Below are positions 42,518-51,240 of a stretch of DNA of 64,000 bases, piece after piece (positions within the stretch are counted from its first letter, which is position 1; every line of letters begins with the position of its first letter). Under the pieces are notes generated by a model. The model saw only the letters and a program-made list of their open reading frames with translations. It ran no database searches and had not been told where the DNA came from. The position numbers were made by a program, and so were the translations under genes. Source of the stretch: CAYYWP01 sp050176585 (GTDB lineage Bacteria; Desulfobacterota; Binatia; HRBIN30; CADEER01); the NCBI GenBank assembly GCA_050176585.1, contig JBFXHX010000020.1:5799-69798 (forward strand), read 5' to 3'.

Positions 42518-42949
42518 TCACTCGGCTCGCACGCGCAGGGTGAGCCCGTCAGCGTGCTCGACCCGGCAGCGCGTGCCCGCGCTGAGCGCGCGGGTGTCGA
42601 CGTTGCGCACCGTCCAGGACGCGCCGCGCAGCTCCGCCTTGCCGATCGCGCCCGGCGCGAGATCCTCGGCGAGCACGGCGATCTCGCCGCGCAACGAATC
42701 GAGGGCATCGCGCGGGGCGTCGGTCTCGAACCGGGCCAGCAGCCGGCGCCGGAAGATCGCCAGCGAGCCGATCGACAAGACCGAGAACAGCGCCCATTGC
42801 ACCGTGGCGCGCTCGACCATGCCGAGCCCGGCCAGAGCGCCGACCAGCAGCGCGCTGATGCCGAAGAAGAAGACGTAGAAGCCGCCGGGCGTCATGACCT
42901 CCACTCCCAGCAGCCCCAGGCCGAGCAGCCACCAGCCCCACCAGATCAT
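42518..42949 (-). CDS. NfeD family membrane protein
   Basis: 143 residues. Start MIWWGWWLLGLGLLGVEVMT, then two further membrane helices (FYVFFFGISALLVGALAGLG; ATVQWALFSVLSIGSLAIF), and a C-terminal OB-fold (~85-143: 'LRGEIAVLAEDLAPGAIGKA'). Short NfeD proteins partner stomatins and are usually cotranscribed with them, as here; the qmcA-like gene follows 145 bp downstream on the same strand. Confidence 0.92.
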   Translation of the reverse strand: MIWWGWWLLGLGLLGVEVMTPGGFYVFFFGISALLVGALAGLGMVERATVQWALFSVLSIGSLAIFRRRLLARFETDAPRDALDSLRGEIAVLAEDLAPGAIGKAELRGASWTVRNVDTRALSAGTRCRVEHADGLTLRVRAE

Positions 42950-43544
42950 CGCGGAATTCCGATCACGCGCGGCACCGGTGGGTCACGCCGCGCTGGCTAG
43001 CGCGCCGGCGCCGCCGCGGTCAAGGCAGAGTCCTCCGGTTGTAAAGGACACTGAACATGTCTGGGTAAGCGGGTACGCTCAGGGTACTACAGCGCGCAGA
43101 AACGCGATCCGCGCCAGGTACCCCAGCAGGCAAAGGCTCTCGAGGCTGCAATGAGCGTGTGGTGCGCAACACAGCACCGTGCCCTTCGAGCGGCTGCTGC
43201 TCCAGCTGCGCCCGACCCGCGAGCGCCCGCCCTACGTGCGCTGCCCCATCCTGGTCCACGAAGCTTCCAGGGGACGCGCGGCATCAGCTAACCAGGGGCG
43301 CCTGCTCGCTCGCTGCGCGCCAGGCGTTCTGCTCCCGGGCTGCCGCCGGGGCGGGCTCTGCAGTCGCCCTCCGGGCACTGTCCGCGTGCCCGCTCCCCGT
43401 CCCACTCAACCGAGCGGACATCCTTCAACCCGCTCACGGGGCGGTCTTGTTTGAATGTCAGTACCAGGCGCGCCAGGGCAGGCACGGCGCGGTGGGGGGT
43501 GGCGGCCCGGAGCCGATCGCGCCCGGGTCGGCGTGGAGCGCTGG
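42950..43544. other. Gene-poor interval
   Basis: No supportable gene in ~595 bp. Short overlapping frames on both strands have no recognisable motif and no convincing start sites. The right part (43440-43544) is the 3' flank of the selenoprotein gene. A decayed fragment of an unknown gene is possible around 43080-43300. Confidence 0.5.
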
Positions 43545-44063
43545 TCAGCGCGCGGTCAACGCCGCGATCAGCTGGTCGACGATCGCATCGGCCTTGGCGC
43601 GCATCTCGGCGTCCGTCGCATCTTGAATCGGATGCGGCACGAACACCCGGTGCGCCTCGGGTAGGCCGAGGGCATCCGCTTGCGCCGCCGCGGCCTCGGC
43701 GAACTCGCTCGAGGCGATGCACACCGCCGGGCGGCCTTGAATCTCAAACCATGTCGTGTCGTGCACACTGCACGTCGTGCACGACCCTCAATCGGCGAGC
43801 GCTTCGATGACGAAGCCGCACTCCTCTGCGATCTGCCGGCGCAGCCCTTCGGGCGCCGGTTTGGTGAATGTCGGCTTGCGGTAGCGCTTTACCGCGACAC
43901 CGGGAAGCCGTTCGGTCAGGCGCTCGGCGAGTCGGTCGATCAAAACGTCGCCGCGCGGTTTCGAGATGTCGAGAAACGCCACGGCACCGGTGATCGCGCG
44001 CGGGCGCGGGGCCAGCGTGCGTCGAATCGGTTCGCGCTCGTCGGTCGGATCGAGAATGTCCAT
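43545..44063 (-). CDS. UGSC-family selenoprotein (in-frame UGA = Sec)
   Basis: Reading from the minus-strand ATG at 44063, the frame runs 91 codons, meets TGA at 43788-43790, and continues in frame for 80 codons to 43545, giving a 172-residue protein if UGA is read as selenocysteine. The residues at the UGA read ALAD-U-GSCTTCSVHDTTW, the diagnostic U-G-S-C motif; Sec92 is followed by Cys95 and Cys98. The N-terminal part (MDILDPT; AITGAVAFLDISKPRGDVLI) and C-terminal part (PTV-like GRPAVCIASSEF; ALGLPEAHRVFVPHP) also fit the family and lie on opposite sides of the UGA. A perfect hairpin sits just after the UGA. The activity is unknown; a redox role is likely. Standard gene calling would split it into two genes. 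Confidence 0.88.
43758..43785 (-). promoter_or_regulatory. Candidate bacterial SECIS hairpin
   Basis: Two bases after the UGA, the mRNA has GUCGUGCAC, a 10-nt loop (GACGUGCAGU), and GUGCACGAC: a perfect 9-bp stem (43785-43777 pairs with 43766-43758) inside the coding sequence. Bacterial SelB needs such a stem-loop immediately 3' of the Sec codon. The apical loop lies 12-21 nt after UGA, slightly nearer than in E. coli fdhF, and begins with G. Confidence 0.7.
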
Positions 44064-44216
44064 ACACCGCTGCTAGCAATTCGCGCAGGCTCGGCGCAAC
44101 CGCGCGGCCGGCCGGCCGCGCTCGGGCGAGGGCTCGGCATCGGCTGCAGCAGGCGCGGCCGTGACCCTTGCCGGGGGCGGATGCTTTGATAAGCGTCTCG
44201 CCGGGAGGAGGACCAG

Positions 44217-44777
44217 ATGGCGTCCATAGTGGAACGCATGCTGCGCGCCGCGCGTCTCGATGCGAGCCTGTACGAGGAGGTCGAGGCGGACAGGTCGGCC
44301 ACCGGCCAGGCCACGTTGGTGGTGCTCCTCGCGAGCATCGCGGGCGGCATCGGTGCAGCCGGCGAATTCGGCAGCCCCGGCATCACGGGCTTCCTCATCG
44401 GCGCGGTCGCCAGCCTCATCGGGTGGTACGTGTGGTCCTTGATCACCTACTTGGTGGGCACCCGCCTGCTGCCGCAGCCCTCCACGCAAGCGGACATCGG
44501 TCAGCTGTTGCGCACGCTGGGCTTCGCCAGCGCACCGGGCCTGGTGCGCATCTTCGGCATCATTCCCGGGATCGGTCCGTTTGCGATGGCGGTGGGTTTG
44601 ATCTGGACGTTGATCGCGATGATCGTCGCCGTTCGACAGGCGCTCGACTACGACAGCACGCTGCGCGCCGTGCTCGTCTGCTTGATCGGCTGGGTGGTGC
44701 AGGTGCTGATCATCCTGGTGCCGCTGACGCTGCTCGGCATCGCGATCGGGACGCCGGGCGATCAACCCGCGGCGTGA
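44217..44777 (+). CDS. Yip1-family membrane protein
   Basis: 186 residues from ATG 44217 with GGAGGAGG upstream. A soluble N-terminus (~1-30, MASIVERMLRAARLDASLYE) is followed by about five membrane helices (ATLVVLLASIAGGIGAAGEF; GFLIGAVASLIGWYVWSLIT; GLIWTLIAMIVAVRQAL; VVQVLIILVPLTLLGIAI), the Yip1 domain pattern of bacterial proteins of unknown function. It lies between the selenoprotein (divergent) and the thioredoxin-fused protein (convergent). Confidence 0.75.
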   Translation: MASIVERMLRAARLDASLYEEVEADRSATGQATLVVLLASIAGGIGAAGEFGSPGITGFLIGAVASLIGWYVWSLITYLVGTRLLPQPSTQADIGQLLRTLGFASAPGLVRIFGIIPGIGPFAMAVGLIWTLIAMIVAVRQALDYDSTLRAVLVCLIGWVVQVLIILVPLTLLGIAIGTPGDQPAA

Positions 44778-44840
44778 GCGAAGCCGCCCGGGCGGGATGA
44801 CACCGGGCAGGCTGGTGGCTAAAGCTCACAGCGCAATAGC

Positions 44841-46400
44841 CTAGTTCTGGATCGCTCGCGTGATCATCGCGGAGCTGCCCGCGCCGCCCAGCCAGCCGCC
44901 GAGATAGGCGCCGAACTTCCCCGCCGGCCCGCCCGCGACCACGAGCGTGATCTGCTCAGGCGACTTGAACTTCGACAGCTCGGCATCGCCGCCCTGCCGC
45001 TCGAGCAATGAGACCGGCAGTCCCTCGGCGCACCCGCCGGCGCCGCGCACGAGCTCGCGCAGCGGGCGCAGCGTGGCGCGCTGAATCTGCTCGCGCACTT
45101 GTGTCTTGCTCCAGCCGTCCACGGCGAACGTATCCGCGTGCTCCGGCGGAATGACCACCACGACCTCGGCCGCCGTGTACAGCTTCGGGTGATTCATCCC
45201 CGCGAGTGCGAGCCCATAGCTGGTCGCCAACGAGCGCGCGTCGCGCGCCAGCTGGTCGACGATCGGCACCGGCGCTCCGCCCGCGAACACCGTTACCGCG
45301 CTCTGCCCGGGCGCGAATCCGCGCTCCACGTGCAGAGGCTCCCAGTGGCTGCGCTCCTCCAGCTCGCCGAAGCAGAAGGTAAACTTTCCCGGCTGGCCCA
45401 GCGTGGCGCGGTCGATCTCGCCCGGTCGCCCGCCGCCGACGTTGCGCACGACCAGCTGCACGGCGCGTCCGATGGTGGCATTCGCGCGCGCGCCCTGGCC
45501 GAGCGCGTTGAGGCCGCAGTTGATGTCGAGCCGCTCGCGCACCGGGCCGTTCACGATGATGATGGGGCTCGAGAAGAAGGTCGTCCCGAGCACGCCGTGG
45601 ATGTTGAACTCCTCGGTGCAGATCGCCTCGACGGCAGCCACGACGACGGGGAGGTACTCGGGCTTGCATCCGGCCATCACGGCATTGATCGCGACCTTTT
45701 CGACCGTGGCCGGTGCGAGGTTGGGCGGCACGACGGCGACCACTTCGTCGGCGGCGCGCCGCGTGCCGCCGAGCATCCGCAGCACGCGCTCGGGCGTCGG
45801 GGGAACGACGGGCAAACCGTCGCTGAAGCCGCGCTCCAAGCAGAATTCGATCGGGTCGTCGCCATCGCCGATGGTGAGGCGGCGGGCGCGCAGCGGGCTG
45901 CCGCTCGCTTCGGCGGCGAGCCGTTCGGCGATGCCCGGTTCGACCGAACGCGAGCCGCAGCCGGCGCGCCACTCCGGATACTGTTTCCAGTCGAGGCGCG
46001 CGGCCCCGGTGCCGGTCAGGCGCGCGAGCTCGTCGGCGACGCCGCGCCATTCCGCGCGCACGAAGCCGATGGCGCGCTGGAGCGGATGCCCGTTCGCGTC
46101 GGCGAGCACGATCGTCGGCACGGTCTCGATTTCGTAAGCGTACGACACGCGGAGGGCGGAATCGTCGAGCACCGGAGTGGTGAGCTGATGCCGGGCGATC
46201 AGCCGCGCATTGTGATCGGCGTCCTGCCCGATCAGCCAGACGTCCGCCACGTCGCCGAGCTGCCGCGCCAGCCCATCGATCAGGGGCACGGCGACGGCAC
46301 ACGTCGGGCAGTCCTCTTTGACGAAGCAGAGCAGGCTCGGACGGCCGCTCGGGAACGTACGCACCTGGCCCTGCTGATCGGAGAGCGCGAAGTCGAGCAT
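44841..46400 (-). CDS. Thioredoxin-fused protein of a UGSC-associated family
   Basis: 519 residues from the minus-strand ATG at 46400. Residues ~1-150 are a TlpA/AhpC-like thioredoxin fold with the active site C31-P-T-C34 (LLCFVKEDCPTC) and the cis-Pro segment 'IETVPTIVLADANGHPLQRA'. Residues ~190-519 are a second domain: 'FSDGLPVVPPTPERVLRMLG', 'VEKVAINAVMAGCKPEYLPV', 'IIIVNGPVRERLDINCG', 'NATIGRAVQLVVRNVGG', 'TLGQPGKFTFCFGELEE'. I recall this domain being encoded beside UGSC selenoproteins; its activity is unknown. The CxxC could reduce or recharge the selenoprotein 0.8 kb away. Confidence 0.75.
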   Translation of the reverse strand: MLDFALSDQQGQVRTFPSGRPSLLCFVKEDCPTCAVAVPLIDGLARQLGDVADVWLIGQDADHNARLIARHQLTTPVLDDSALRVSYAYEIETVPTIVLADANGHPLQRAIGFVRAEWRGVADELARLTGTGAARLDWKQYPEWRAGCGSRSVEPGIAERLAAEASGSPLRARRLTIGDGDDPIEFCLERGFSDGLPVVPPTPERVLRMLGGTRRAADEVVAVVPPNLAPATVEKVAINAVMAGCKPEYLPVVVAAVEAICTEEFNIHGVLGTTFFSSPIIIVNGPVRERLDINCGLNALGQGARANATIGRAVQLVVRNVGGGRPGEIDRATLGQPGKFTFCFGELEERSHWEPLHVERGFAPGQSAVTVFAGGAPVPIVDQLARDARSLATSYGLALAGMNHPKLYTAAEVVVVIPPEHADTFAVDGWSKTQVREQIQRATLRPLRELVRGAGGCAEGLPVSLLERQGGDAELSKFKSPEQITLVVAGGPAGKFGAYLGGWLGGAGSSAMITRAIQN

Positions 46401-46514
46401 GCGCACGCCATAGCACACCGCGCGGCCACACGGACCGGGGCCCGCGCGCAGTCGCCGACAAAAACGCTGCCGATGCGCGGCAAGAAAGCTCCGCGGCCAG
46501 CCATCTTCCTGCAT

Positions 46515-47426
46515 ATGAAATTCGTGTTTGTGTTCGCGGTGTTCGCATTGCTCGCGGCGCCGGCCGGTGCCCAGTGCGCCGGTGATTGCACCGGCGATGG
46601 CCGGGTCGCCGTCAGCGAGCTGATCGTGGGCGTCGGCATCGCCGCCGGAACGACTCAGCTGGATCAGTGCCCTGCCTTCGATACCAACGGCAGCGGAGCG
46701 GTCGAGGTGGCCGAGCTGATTGCCGCGGTGAACGACGCGCTCGACGGTTGCGGGCCGCCGACCTCGGTCACTCCGGGCGGGAGCGGCACACCGACGCCGA
46801 CCGCGACGCCGGCCGCGACCTCCACCCCCGCGCCCGGCCCACAAATCCTGTTCTTCGGCGTCACGACGGCGGACGATCGCATACAGCAGCCGAGCGGCAC
46901 GACCACCGGCAACCCCCCCGTTCCGATCTACGAGCGCCAGTTCGGCTTCGGCTTCCGACTGGTCATCGAAGCGGCCCGCGGTACGTCGAACTCGCCGCCG
47001 GGGGACAGCACCTTCGCCGAGGGCGAGCTGCCGGACCTGCAGGTGCAGGTCACCCGCCCGCTCGGCAACGGCAGCCCGGTGGTCTGTGACGTGAATGCGC
47101 CGAACTTCGGCGGCGTCCCGGGAATCGATCCGCCGCGTTTCGACGATAGCCCGATGGTGGTGGATGCGCTCAACGACCTCGGCTGCCGGTTCGTCGACGG
47201 CGCCGGGGTGCCGGTCGCGCGCGGATGCAACACGAGTTGCATCCGTTTCGAGGACGGCGAATACGCCTGTCGGTTCCCGCAGGATACCGAGGCTCAGTAC
47301 TGCGCGCCGATCGATGCACCGCTCGAATTTCCCGTCGGAGACACGTTGGTCACGGCCCGGATTCGCGACCGCAGCGGCATCCTCGGTCCTCCCGCCCAGA
47401 TCCTGATGCGCGTCGCGGCGCCGTAG
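46515..47426 (+). CDS. Secreted protein with N-terminal dockerin-like module
   Basis: 303 residues. Signal peptide MKFVFVFAVFALLAAPAGA, then a Cys-framed paired EF-hand module right after the cleavage site (CAGDCTGDGRVAVSELIVGV; AFDTNGSGAVEVAELIAAVN; closing Cys), a Pro/Thr linker, and a ~190-residue domain with six Cys (VCDVNAPNFGG; CRFVDGAGVPVARGCNTSCI; YACRFPQDTEAQYCAP). The first domain shares its layout with the proteins at 10.4 and 55.0 kb. ATG 46515 lies 114 bp from the divergent thioredoxin-fused gene. Confidence 0.85.
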   Translation: MKFVFVFAVFALLAAPAGAQCAGDCTGDGRVAVSELIVGVGIAAGTTQLDQCPAFDTNGSGAVEVAELIAAVNDALDGCGPPTSVTPGGSGTPTPTATPAATSTPAPGPQILFFGVTTADDRIQQPSGTTTGNPPVPIYERQFGFGFRLVIEAARGTSNSPPGDSTFAEGELPDLQVQVTRPLGNGSPVVCDVNAPNFGGVPGIDPPRFDDSPMVVDALNDLGCRFVDGAGVPVARGCNTSCIRFEDGEYACRFPQDTEAQYCAPIDAPLEFPVGDTLVTARIRDRSGILGPPAQILMRVAAP

Positions 47427-47460
47427 TCCCGGCGGGGGGTTCCGGGGCAATCTGGGCCCG

Positions 47461-47496
47461 CGCGCGAAGCGGAGCGGTGGAGCGCCGCTTCGCGCG
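47461..47496. terminator. Hairpin between convergent genes
   Basis: A perfect 12-bp inverted repeat (CGCGCGAAGCGG / CCGCTTCGCGCG) with a 12-nt loop lies between the stop of the dockerin-like gene (47426) and the 3' end of the ferritin-like gene (47514). It is symmetrical and can serve both strands. Confidence 0.65.
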
Positions 47497-47513
47497 TGCG
47501 CGGGATACGCCGC

Positions 47514-48386
47514 TTACCGGAGCACTCGGGTGAGCGCCCGCGCGAGCTTCGGCACGAAGGTCGGGCGCAGCAGGCGCGGATCGTACGGCGCCATGCGCAA
47601 GTCGTTCTCGCGCAAACAGACGGCGAGGAACTGGCGCGGCGAGCTGACGACCTCCAGCGAATCCTTCACACCGAGCATGAAATCGTTCTCGTCGCTCGCG
47701 CCGCCGTCGCCGCCGCCGCGCGCCGCGGCAATCGCCGTCTTGGCGCGATCCCAGATCTGCATGGTCATCGCCAGCGCGCAGCGCGCCATGTGGGACAGCT
47801 TGCCGGCGGCGGATTCGTGCGCGCGGCAATACGCGACCCAGTTGACGAAGAAGAGGATGTGGCGCGCTTCTTCGCGCACGATCGGCTCCACGGCGCGCAG
47901 CAGCGGCGCGGGGAAAAACCCCGAGTCGCCCGCCAGTCGATAGAGGCCGAAAGCGAAAAACGAATCGAAGCACTCGCCGTAACCGACGCGCATGAAATCC
48001 CACAGCGGGTCGTCAGAGAGGGGCTTCGCCGATGTCGGCGGGCGCGGGATGTCGTAGTGCGCGAGCATGTGCTCGAGGAGGGCCGAGTGCCGCCCCTCCT
48101 CGAAGCCGTTCAGCGCGATCGCCTCGCGCAGGAGCGCATCGCTCTGCCGCGGCGCGAGCGCCTGCACCTTGCGCGCGACATCCGACTCGGTCGCGATCGC
48201 TTCATGCCAGAAAGGCATCGCCCGCAAGCGGGCGAGGGTCGCCTCATCGAGCTCCGGCCAGGCCACCTTCGCCGGATCGTAGGGGTCGTGGGTGTCGATG
48301 AACACCCGGCAGAAGAGCTCTTTGTGTTCCTCCGAGCCGATGGTGATTGCCGGCAGCGGCAGGGCCGCATTCACACCGATGCTCAT
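47514..48386 (-). CDS. Ferritin-like diiron protein
   Basis: 290 residues from the minus-strand ATG at 48386. Two ExxH motifs typical of ferritin-like diiron sites are visible: E97-x-x-H100 (ALNGFEEGRHSALLEHM) and E173-x-x-H176 (VEPIVREEARHILFFVNW), with Glu138 (GYGECFDSFF) between them as a further ligand. The fold suggests an oxygenase, desaturase or oxidase rather than iron storage, since the protein is larger than ferritin. Substrate unknown. It is divergent from the aromatic cluster. Confidence 0.75.
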   Translation of the reverse strand: MSIGVNAALPLPAITIGSEEHKELFCRVFIDTHDPYDPAKVAWPELDEATLARLRAMPFWHEAIATESDVARKVQALAPRQSDALLREAIALNGFEEGRHSALLEHMLAHYDIPRPPTSAKPLSDDPLWDFMRVGYGECFDSFFAFGLYRLAGDSGFFPAPLLRAVEPIVREEARHILFFVNWVAYCRAHESAAGKLSHMARCALAMTMQIWDRAKTAIAAARGGGDGGASDENDFMLGVKDSLEVVSSPRQFLAVCLRENDLRMAPYDPRLLRPTFVPKLARALTRVLR

Positions 48387-48747
48387 GGCGCCTGCGAGTA
48401 GCTGAAAAGCGCCCCTGCGGCTACCCGGCCTCGCCACCGGCACGGCCCGCGGGACGCGGCCGGCGGCACAGGTCACGGCGGCGGTGCGGCGCACGGCGCG
48501 TCCGAAGCTTGACCGCCTCAGTGGCCGCGGTCTAATGAGCGTGCGAGTTTAGGTTGGGCAGTTGCAACGCGGCGTGCGGAAAACCATCGCACGCCGGCAT
48601 GTCGGCGACATGACTGGAAATGACGTTGAGCACTGCGCGCAACACTGAGTTGGTCCTGGGTTCTCGCCTGCCGGCGGACGCCGTTCCCGACCTTTCGGTT
48701 CTCGAGGCCGACACCTGCATATCCGCCAGCAAACAGGAGCGATTGCC
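48387..48747. other. Divergent intergenic region (promoters expected)
   Basis: 361 bp without a supportable gene between the divergent ferritin-like gene and the dioxygenase cluster. It should hold promoters for both. An AGGAG ribosome-binding site lies 8 bp before the dioxygenase start. No clear operator palindrome was found. Confidence 0.5.
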
Positions 48748-49662
48748 ATGAGCATCATGCGATTGGGTTTCGTCCAAGTGCGAGAGACCGACCTCGACAA
48801 AGCGGGTGAGTATTACACGAACGTCCTGGGCCTTCAGGAAGTCGCCCGGCACGACGGCAAGCGCTATTTCAAGTGCTGGGACGAATACGACCACCACAGC
48901 GTGGTGATCGAGAACGGCGGTCTCGGGCTCGTGAAGATGGGGTACAAGGTCGACACGCAGGATGAGTTGGCGAAGCTCGAGAGCGCGATCGAGGCGTTCG
49001 GATTGCCGGTGCGCCGCGTCTCTCGGGGAGAGAACGTCGGGCTCGGCCAAGCCATCCAGTGCACCTTGCCATCCGAGCACGTCCTCGAGCTGTACGCCGA
49101 CTGCGAGCAGAGCGGGACGATAGTGGGCACGCTCAACCCCGATCCCTGGCCGGCGGCGCAAACCGGGATTGCCCCGTCGCGCCTGGACCATCTCCTCCTC
49201 ACCGCCGAGGACGTCAGCACCGTCGCGGACCTGTTCACGCGCGTGCTCGGCTTCCACATGAGCGAGCGCATCATCCCGAGCGCCGACAACGAGAAGGATC
49301 TGATCGGCGCCTTCCTATTCTGCGGCAATAAGGCCCACGACATCGCCTTCGTGAAAGGGCCGAACGGCAAGCTCCATCACTTCGCGTTCAGCCTCGACAG
49401 CTGGAACGACATCCTGCGCGCCGGCGACATCCTGGGCCGCAACAGTCTCAAGATCGACATCGGCCCCACCCGCCACGGGATCACGCGCGGCACGACGATT
49501 TACTTCTTCAATCCCAATGGTAACCGCAACGAAGTCTTCGCAGGCGGATACGCCACCTACGCGGACTTTCCGTGCATCACCTGGACCGCCGATCAGATCG
49601 GCAAAGCGATCTTCTTCATCCAGCAGGAAATCAACGAGCGGTTCACCAATTACGTGACCTGA
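48748..49662 (+). CDS. Catechol 2,3-dioxygenase (extradiol, XylE-like)
   Basis: 304 residues, close to the length of XylE (307). Two VOC domains: ~1-135 and ~140-304. Iron ligands are His148 (RLDHLLL), His210 or His211 (GKLHHFAF) and Glu262 (GNRNEVFAGG). 'SLKIDIGPTRHGITRGTTIY' and 'DQIGKAIFFIQQEINERF' match the XylE C-terminus. It cleaves catechol or a substituted catechol next to the hydroxyls, giving a 2-hydroxymuconic semialdehyde-type product. It is the first gene of a same-strand cluster with a Rieske oxygenase, the NTF2-CDGSH fusion and a tautomerase. Confidence 0.93.
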   Translation: MSIMRLGFVQVRETDLDKAGEYYTNVLGLQEVARHDGKRYFKCWDEYDHHSVVIENGGLGLVKMGYKVDTQDELAKLESAIEAFGLPVRRVSRGENVGLGQAIQCTLPSEHVLELYADCEQSGTIVGTLNPDPWPAAQTGIAPSRLDHLLLTAEDVSTVADLFTRVLGFHMSERIIPSADNEKDLIGAFLFCGNKAHDIAFVKGPNGKLHHFAFSLDSWNDILRAGDILGRNSLKIDIGPTRHGITRGTTIYFFNPNGNRNEVFAGGYATYADFPCITWTADQIGKAIFFIQQEINERFTNYVT

Positions 49663-49751
49663 GGCTGTCGTTCATCGTCCAGTGCATCACGTCGCGCGGT
49701 AAGCCCTCGGCGAAAGACCCGGCCGGCAACGCCCCGTTTGGAGGTCTGTCA

Positions 49752-51029
49752 ATGGAGAAATTCGTCTCTGCACCACTGCCCGATGTCGAACTGACCGACA
49801 ACATCCGGAACATTCTCTCGCAGCTCGATGCCTCGACGCTCGACGTCGACAAGGCCGTAGCGATGCCGCCGGCCGTGTACACGTCGGAGGAGTGGTTCGA
49901 GTTCGAAAAGCGCGCGGTCTGGGATCGCGAGTGGATTTGCCTCGGGCACCACGGGTCGATTCCCAAGGTCGGCGATTACGTCTCGATCACGATCAACGAC
50001 GATCCCTTCATCGTCCAGCGCGGCGAAGACAAAGAGGTCCACGTGATGTCCGCGGTGTGTCAGCACCGCGGGTATCAGCTCGTGAACGACAACGGCAACG
50101 CGAAATTTTTCACCTGCCCGTTCCACGGCTGGTCGTACGACATGACCGGCAAGCTCGTGAACGCTCCGGAGATGGACGCACATGCGACGTTGGCGGAGCT
50201 ACAGAAGAACTTCTGTCTGCCGAGAGTGCGCACGGAGGTCTGGAACGGCTTCATCTTCATCAACCTGTCCGGCGATGCCGCGCCGCTGGCGCCCCGGTGC
50301 AAGCGGTTGGCGCAGGAGCTCGAACCCCATCATCTCGCCGACATGGGCGCGACGCAGACGGTCGATTGGGGCCCCGAGCCGTGGAACTGGAAGTTCATGC
50401 ATGAGAACGCCATCGAGCCCCATCACACGTGGTACCTGCACAAGGGGCCGCATGACTTCGCGCCCTCTCGGCTGGTGAGCTTCGCGGAGTGGGACCCGCA
50501 GGACGACGGCGCGATCTATCATCCGACCGGCTTTGTCTATCTGGACGGCAACTTCACGGCGGCGTTCCGGTGCTTGTTTCCAATCATCGAAACCCTGACC
50601 GACAAGGAACGCCAGCGCGTGATGTTCGCGTGCATTCTGCCGAATCTGTTTTTCGGCGCCGTGCCCGACGGCTGCTTCTATTACTGCATCCTGCCGGGCG
50701 GCGCGAATTACATGACGATCCGCGTCGGATTCCTCTATCCGCACTCGACGCTGCGCATGAAGAACTTCGACATCGTGTTCCCGCACGTCACCAGCGGCCT
50801 GTCGATCTACAATGACCAGGACACCGTCGCGAACCGAGCGGTGCACCGCGGCCTCAAGTCTCGCTTCGCGAACCGCGGCCGCTACGCGCCGAAGGAGGCG
50901 ACGCTGCCGCAGTTCAACCGCTGGCTGATCTCGCGGTATCGCGCGTATGCCGCCGAGCTCGAGGCGAAAGCGGCGGGCAATGGAACCCGCGAGCGCCAAC
51001 AGGCACCGCGCCAGGAGAGCGCCGCGTAA
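49752..51029 (+). CDS. Rieske aromatic-ring-hydroxylating oxygenase, alpha subunit
   Basis: 425 residues from ATG 49752. The Rieske 2Fe-2S ligands are Cys103, His105 (CQHRGY), Cys122 and His125 (CPFHGW). The mononuclear iron site reads ENAIEPHHTWYLHKG, giving His225 and His230, with Asp355 or Asp357 (YNDQDTVANRA) as third ligand. The C-terminal ~25 residues are a charged tail. It hydroxylates a ring using electrons delivered to the Rieske centre; no conventional reductase or ferredoxin gene follows. A hairpin lies after the stop. Confidence 0.93.
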   Translation: MEKFVSAPLPDVELTDNIRNILSQLDASTLDVDKAVAMPPAVYTSEEWFEFEKRAVWDREWICLGHHGSIPKVGDYVSITINDDPFIVQRGEDKEVHVMSAVCQHRGYQLVNDNGNAKFFTCPFHGWSYDMTGKLVNAPEMDAHATLAELQKNFCLPRVRTEVWNGFIFINLSGDAAPLAPRCKRLAQELEPHHLADMGATQTVDWGPEPWNWKFMHENAIEPHHTWYLHKGPHDFAPSRLVSFAEWDPQDDGAIYHPTGFVYLDGNFTAAFRCLFPIIETLTDKERQRVMFACILPNLFFGAVPDGCFYYCILPGGANYMTIRVGFLYPHSTLRMKNFDIVFPHVTSGLSIYNDQDTVANRAVHRGLKSRFANRGRYAPKEATLPQFNRWLISRYRAYAAELEAKAAGNGTRERQQAPRQESAA

Positions 51030-51067
51030 CGTTCGCGGGACCGAGCATCGGCGGCCGACCGGTAAGC

Positions 51068-51096
51068 GCCACGGACCTGCCGCGCCGGTCCGTGGC
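51068..51096 (+). terminator. Hairpin after the Rieske oxygenase gene
   Basis: A perfect 10-bp inverted repeat (GCCACGGACC / GGTCCGTGGC) with a 9-nt loop lies 38 bp after the Rieske stop and is followed by a weakly T-rich stretch. It may attenuate transcription into the NTF2-CDGSH gene or protect the upstream mRNA. Confidence 0.55.
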
Positions 51097-51240
51097 CGCT
51101 TCTCGTAGCGATCACGCATTGACGGCTGCCATGTGCATCATCTCCCCAGCGACGGGCGCTACTGACGCCCGATCAATGGAGCACTTGCACCCCGCATTGC
51201 GCCTGCACGGTACAGCGAGACCCGTTGAAAAGGGGGGCCG

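Noticed and set aside
42950..43544. A possible insertion-sequence remnant
   Set aside because: No transposase motif, terminal inverted repeat or target duplication could be recognised.
43788..44063. Treating the 91-codon frame as a complete short protein ending at TGA
   Set aside because: The following in-frame 80 codons continue the same family and begin GSC directly after the UGA, and a perfect hairpin is placed where a SECIS element belongs.
46401..47450. An upstream extension of the thioredoxin-fused protein by ~350 codons
   Set aside because: The extension is antisense to the dockerin-like gene and has no domain; the thioredoxin fold begins naturally at the ATG at 46400.
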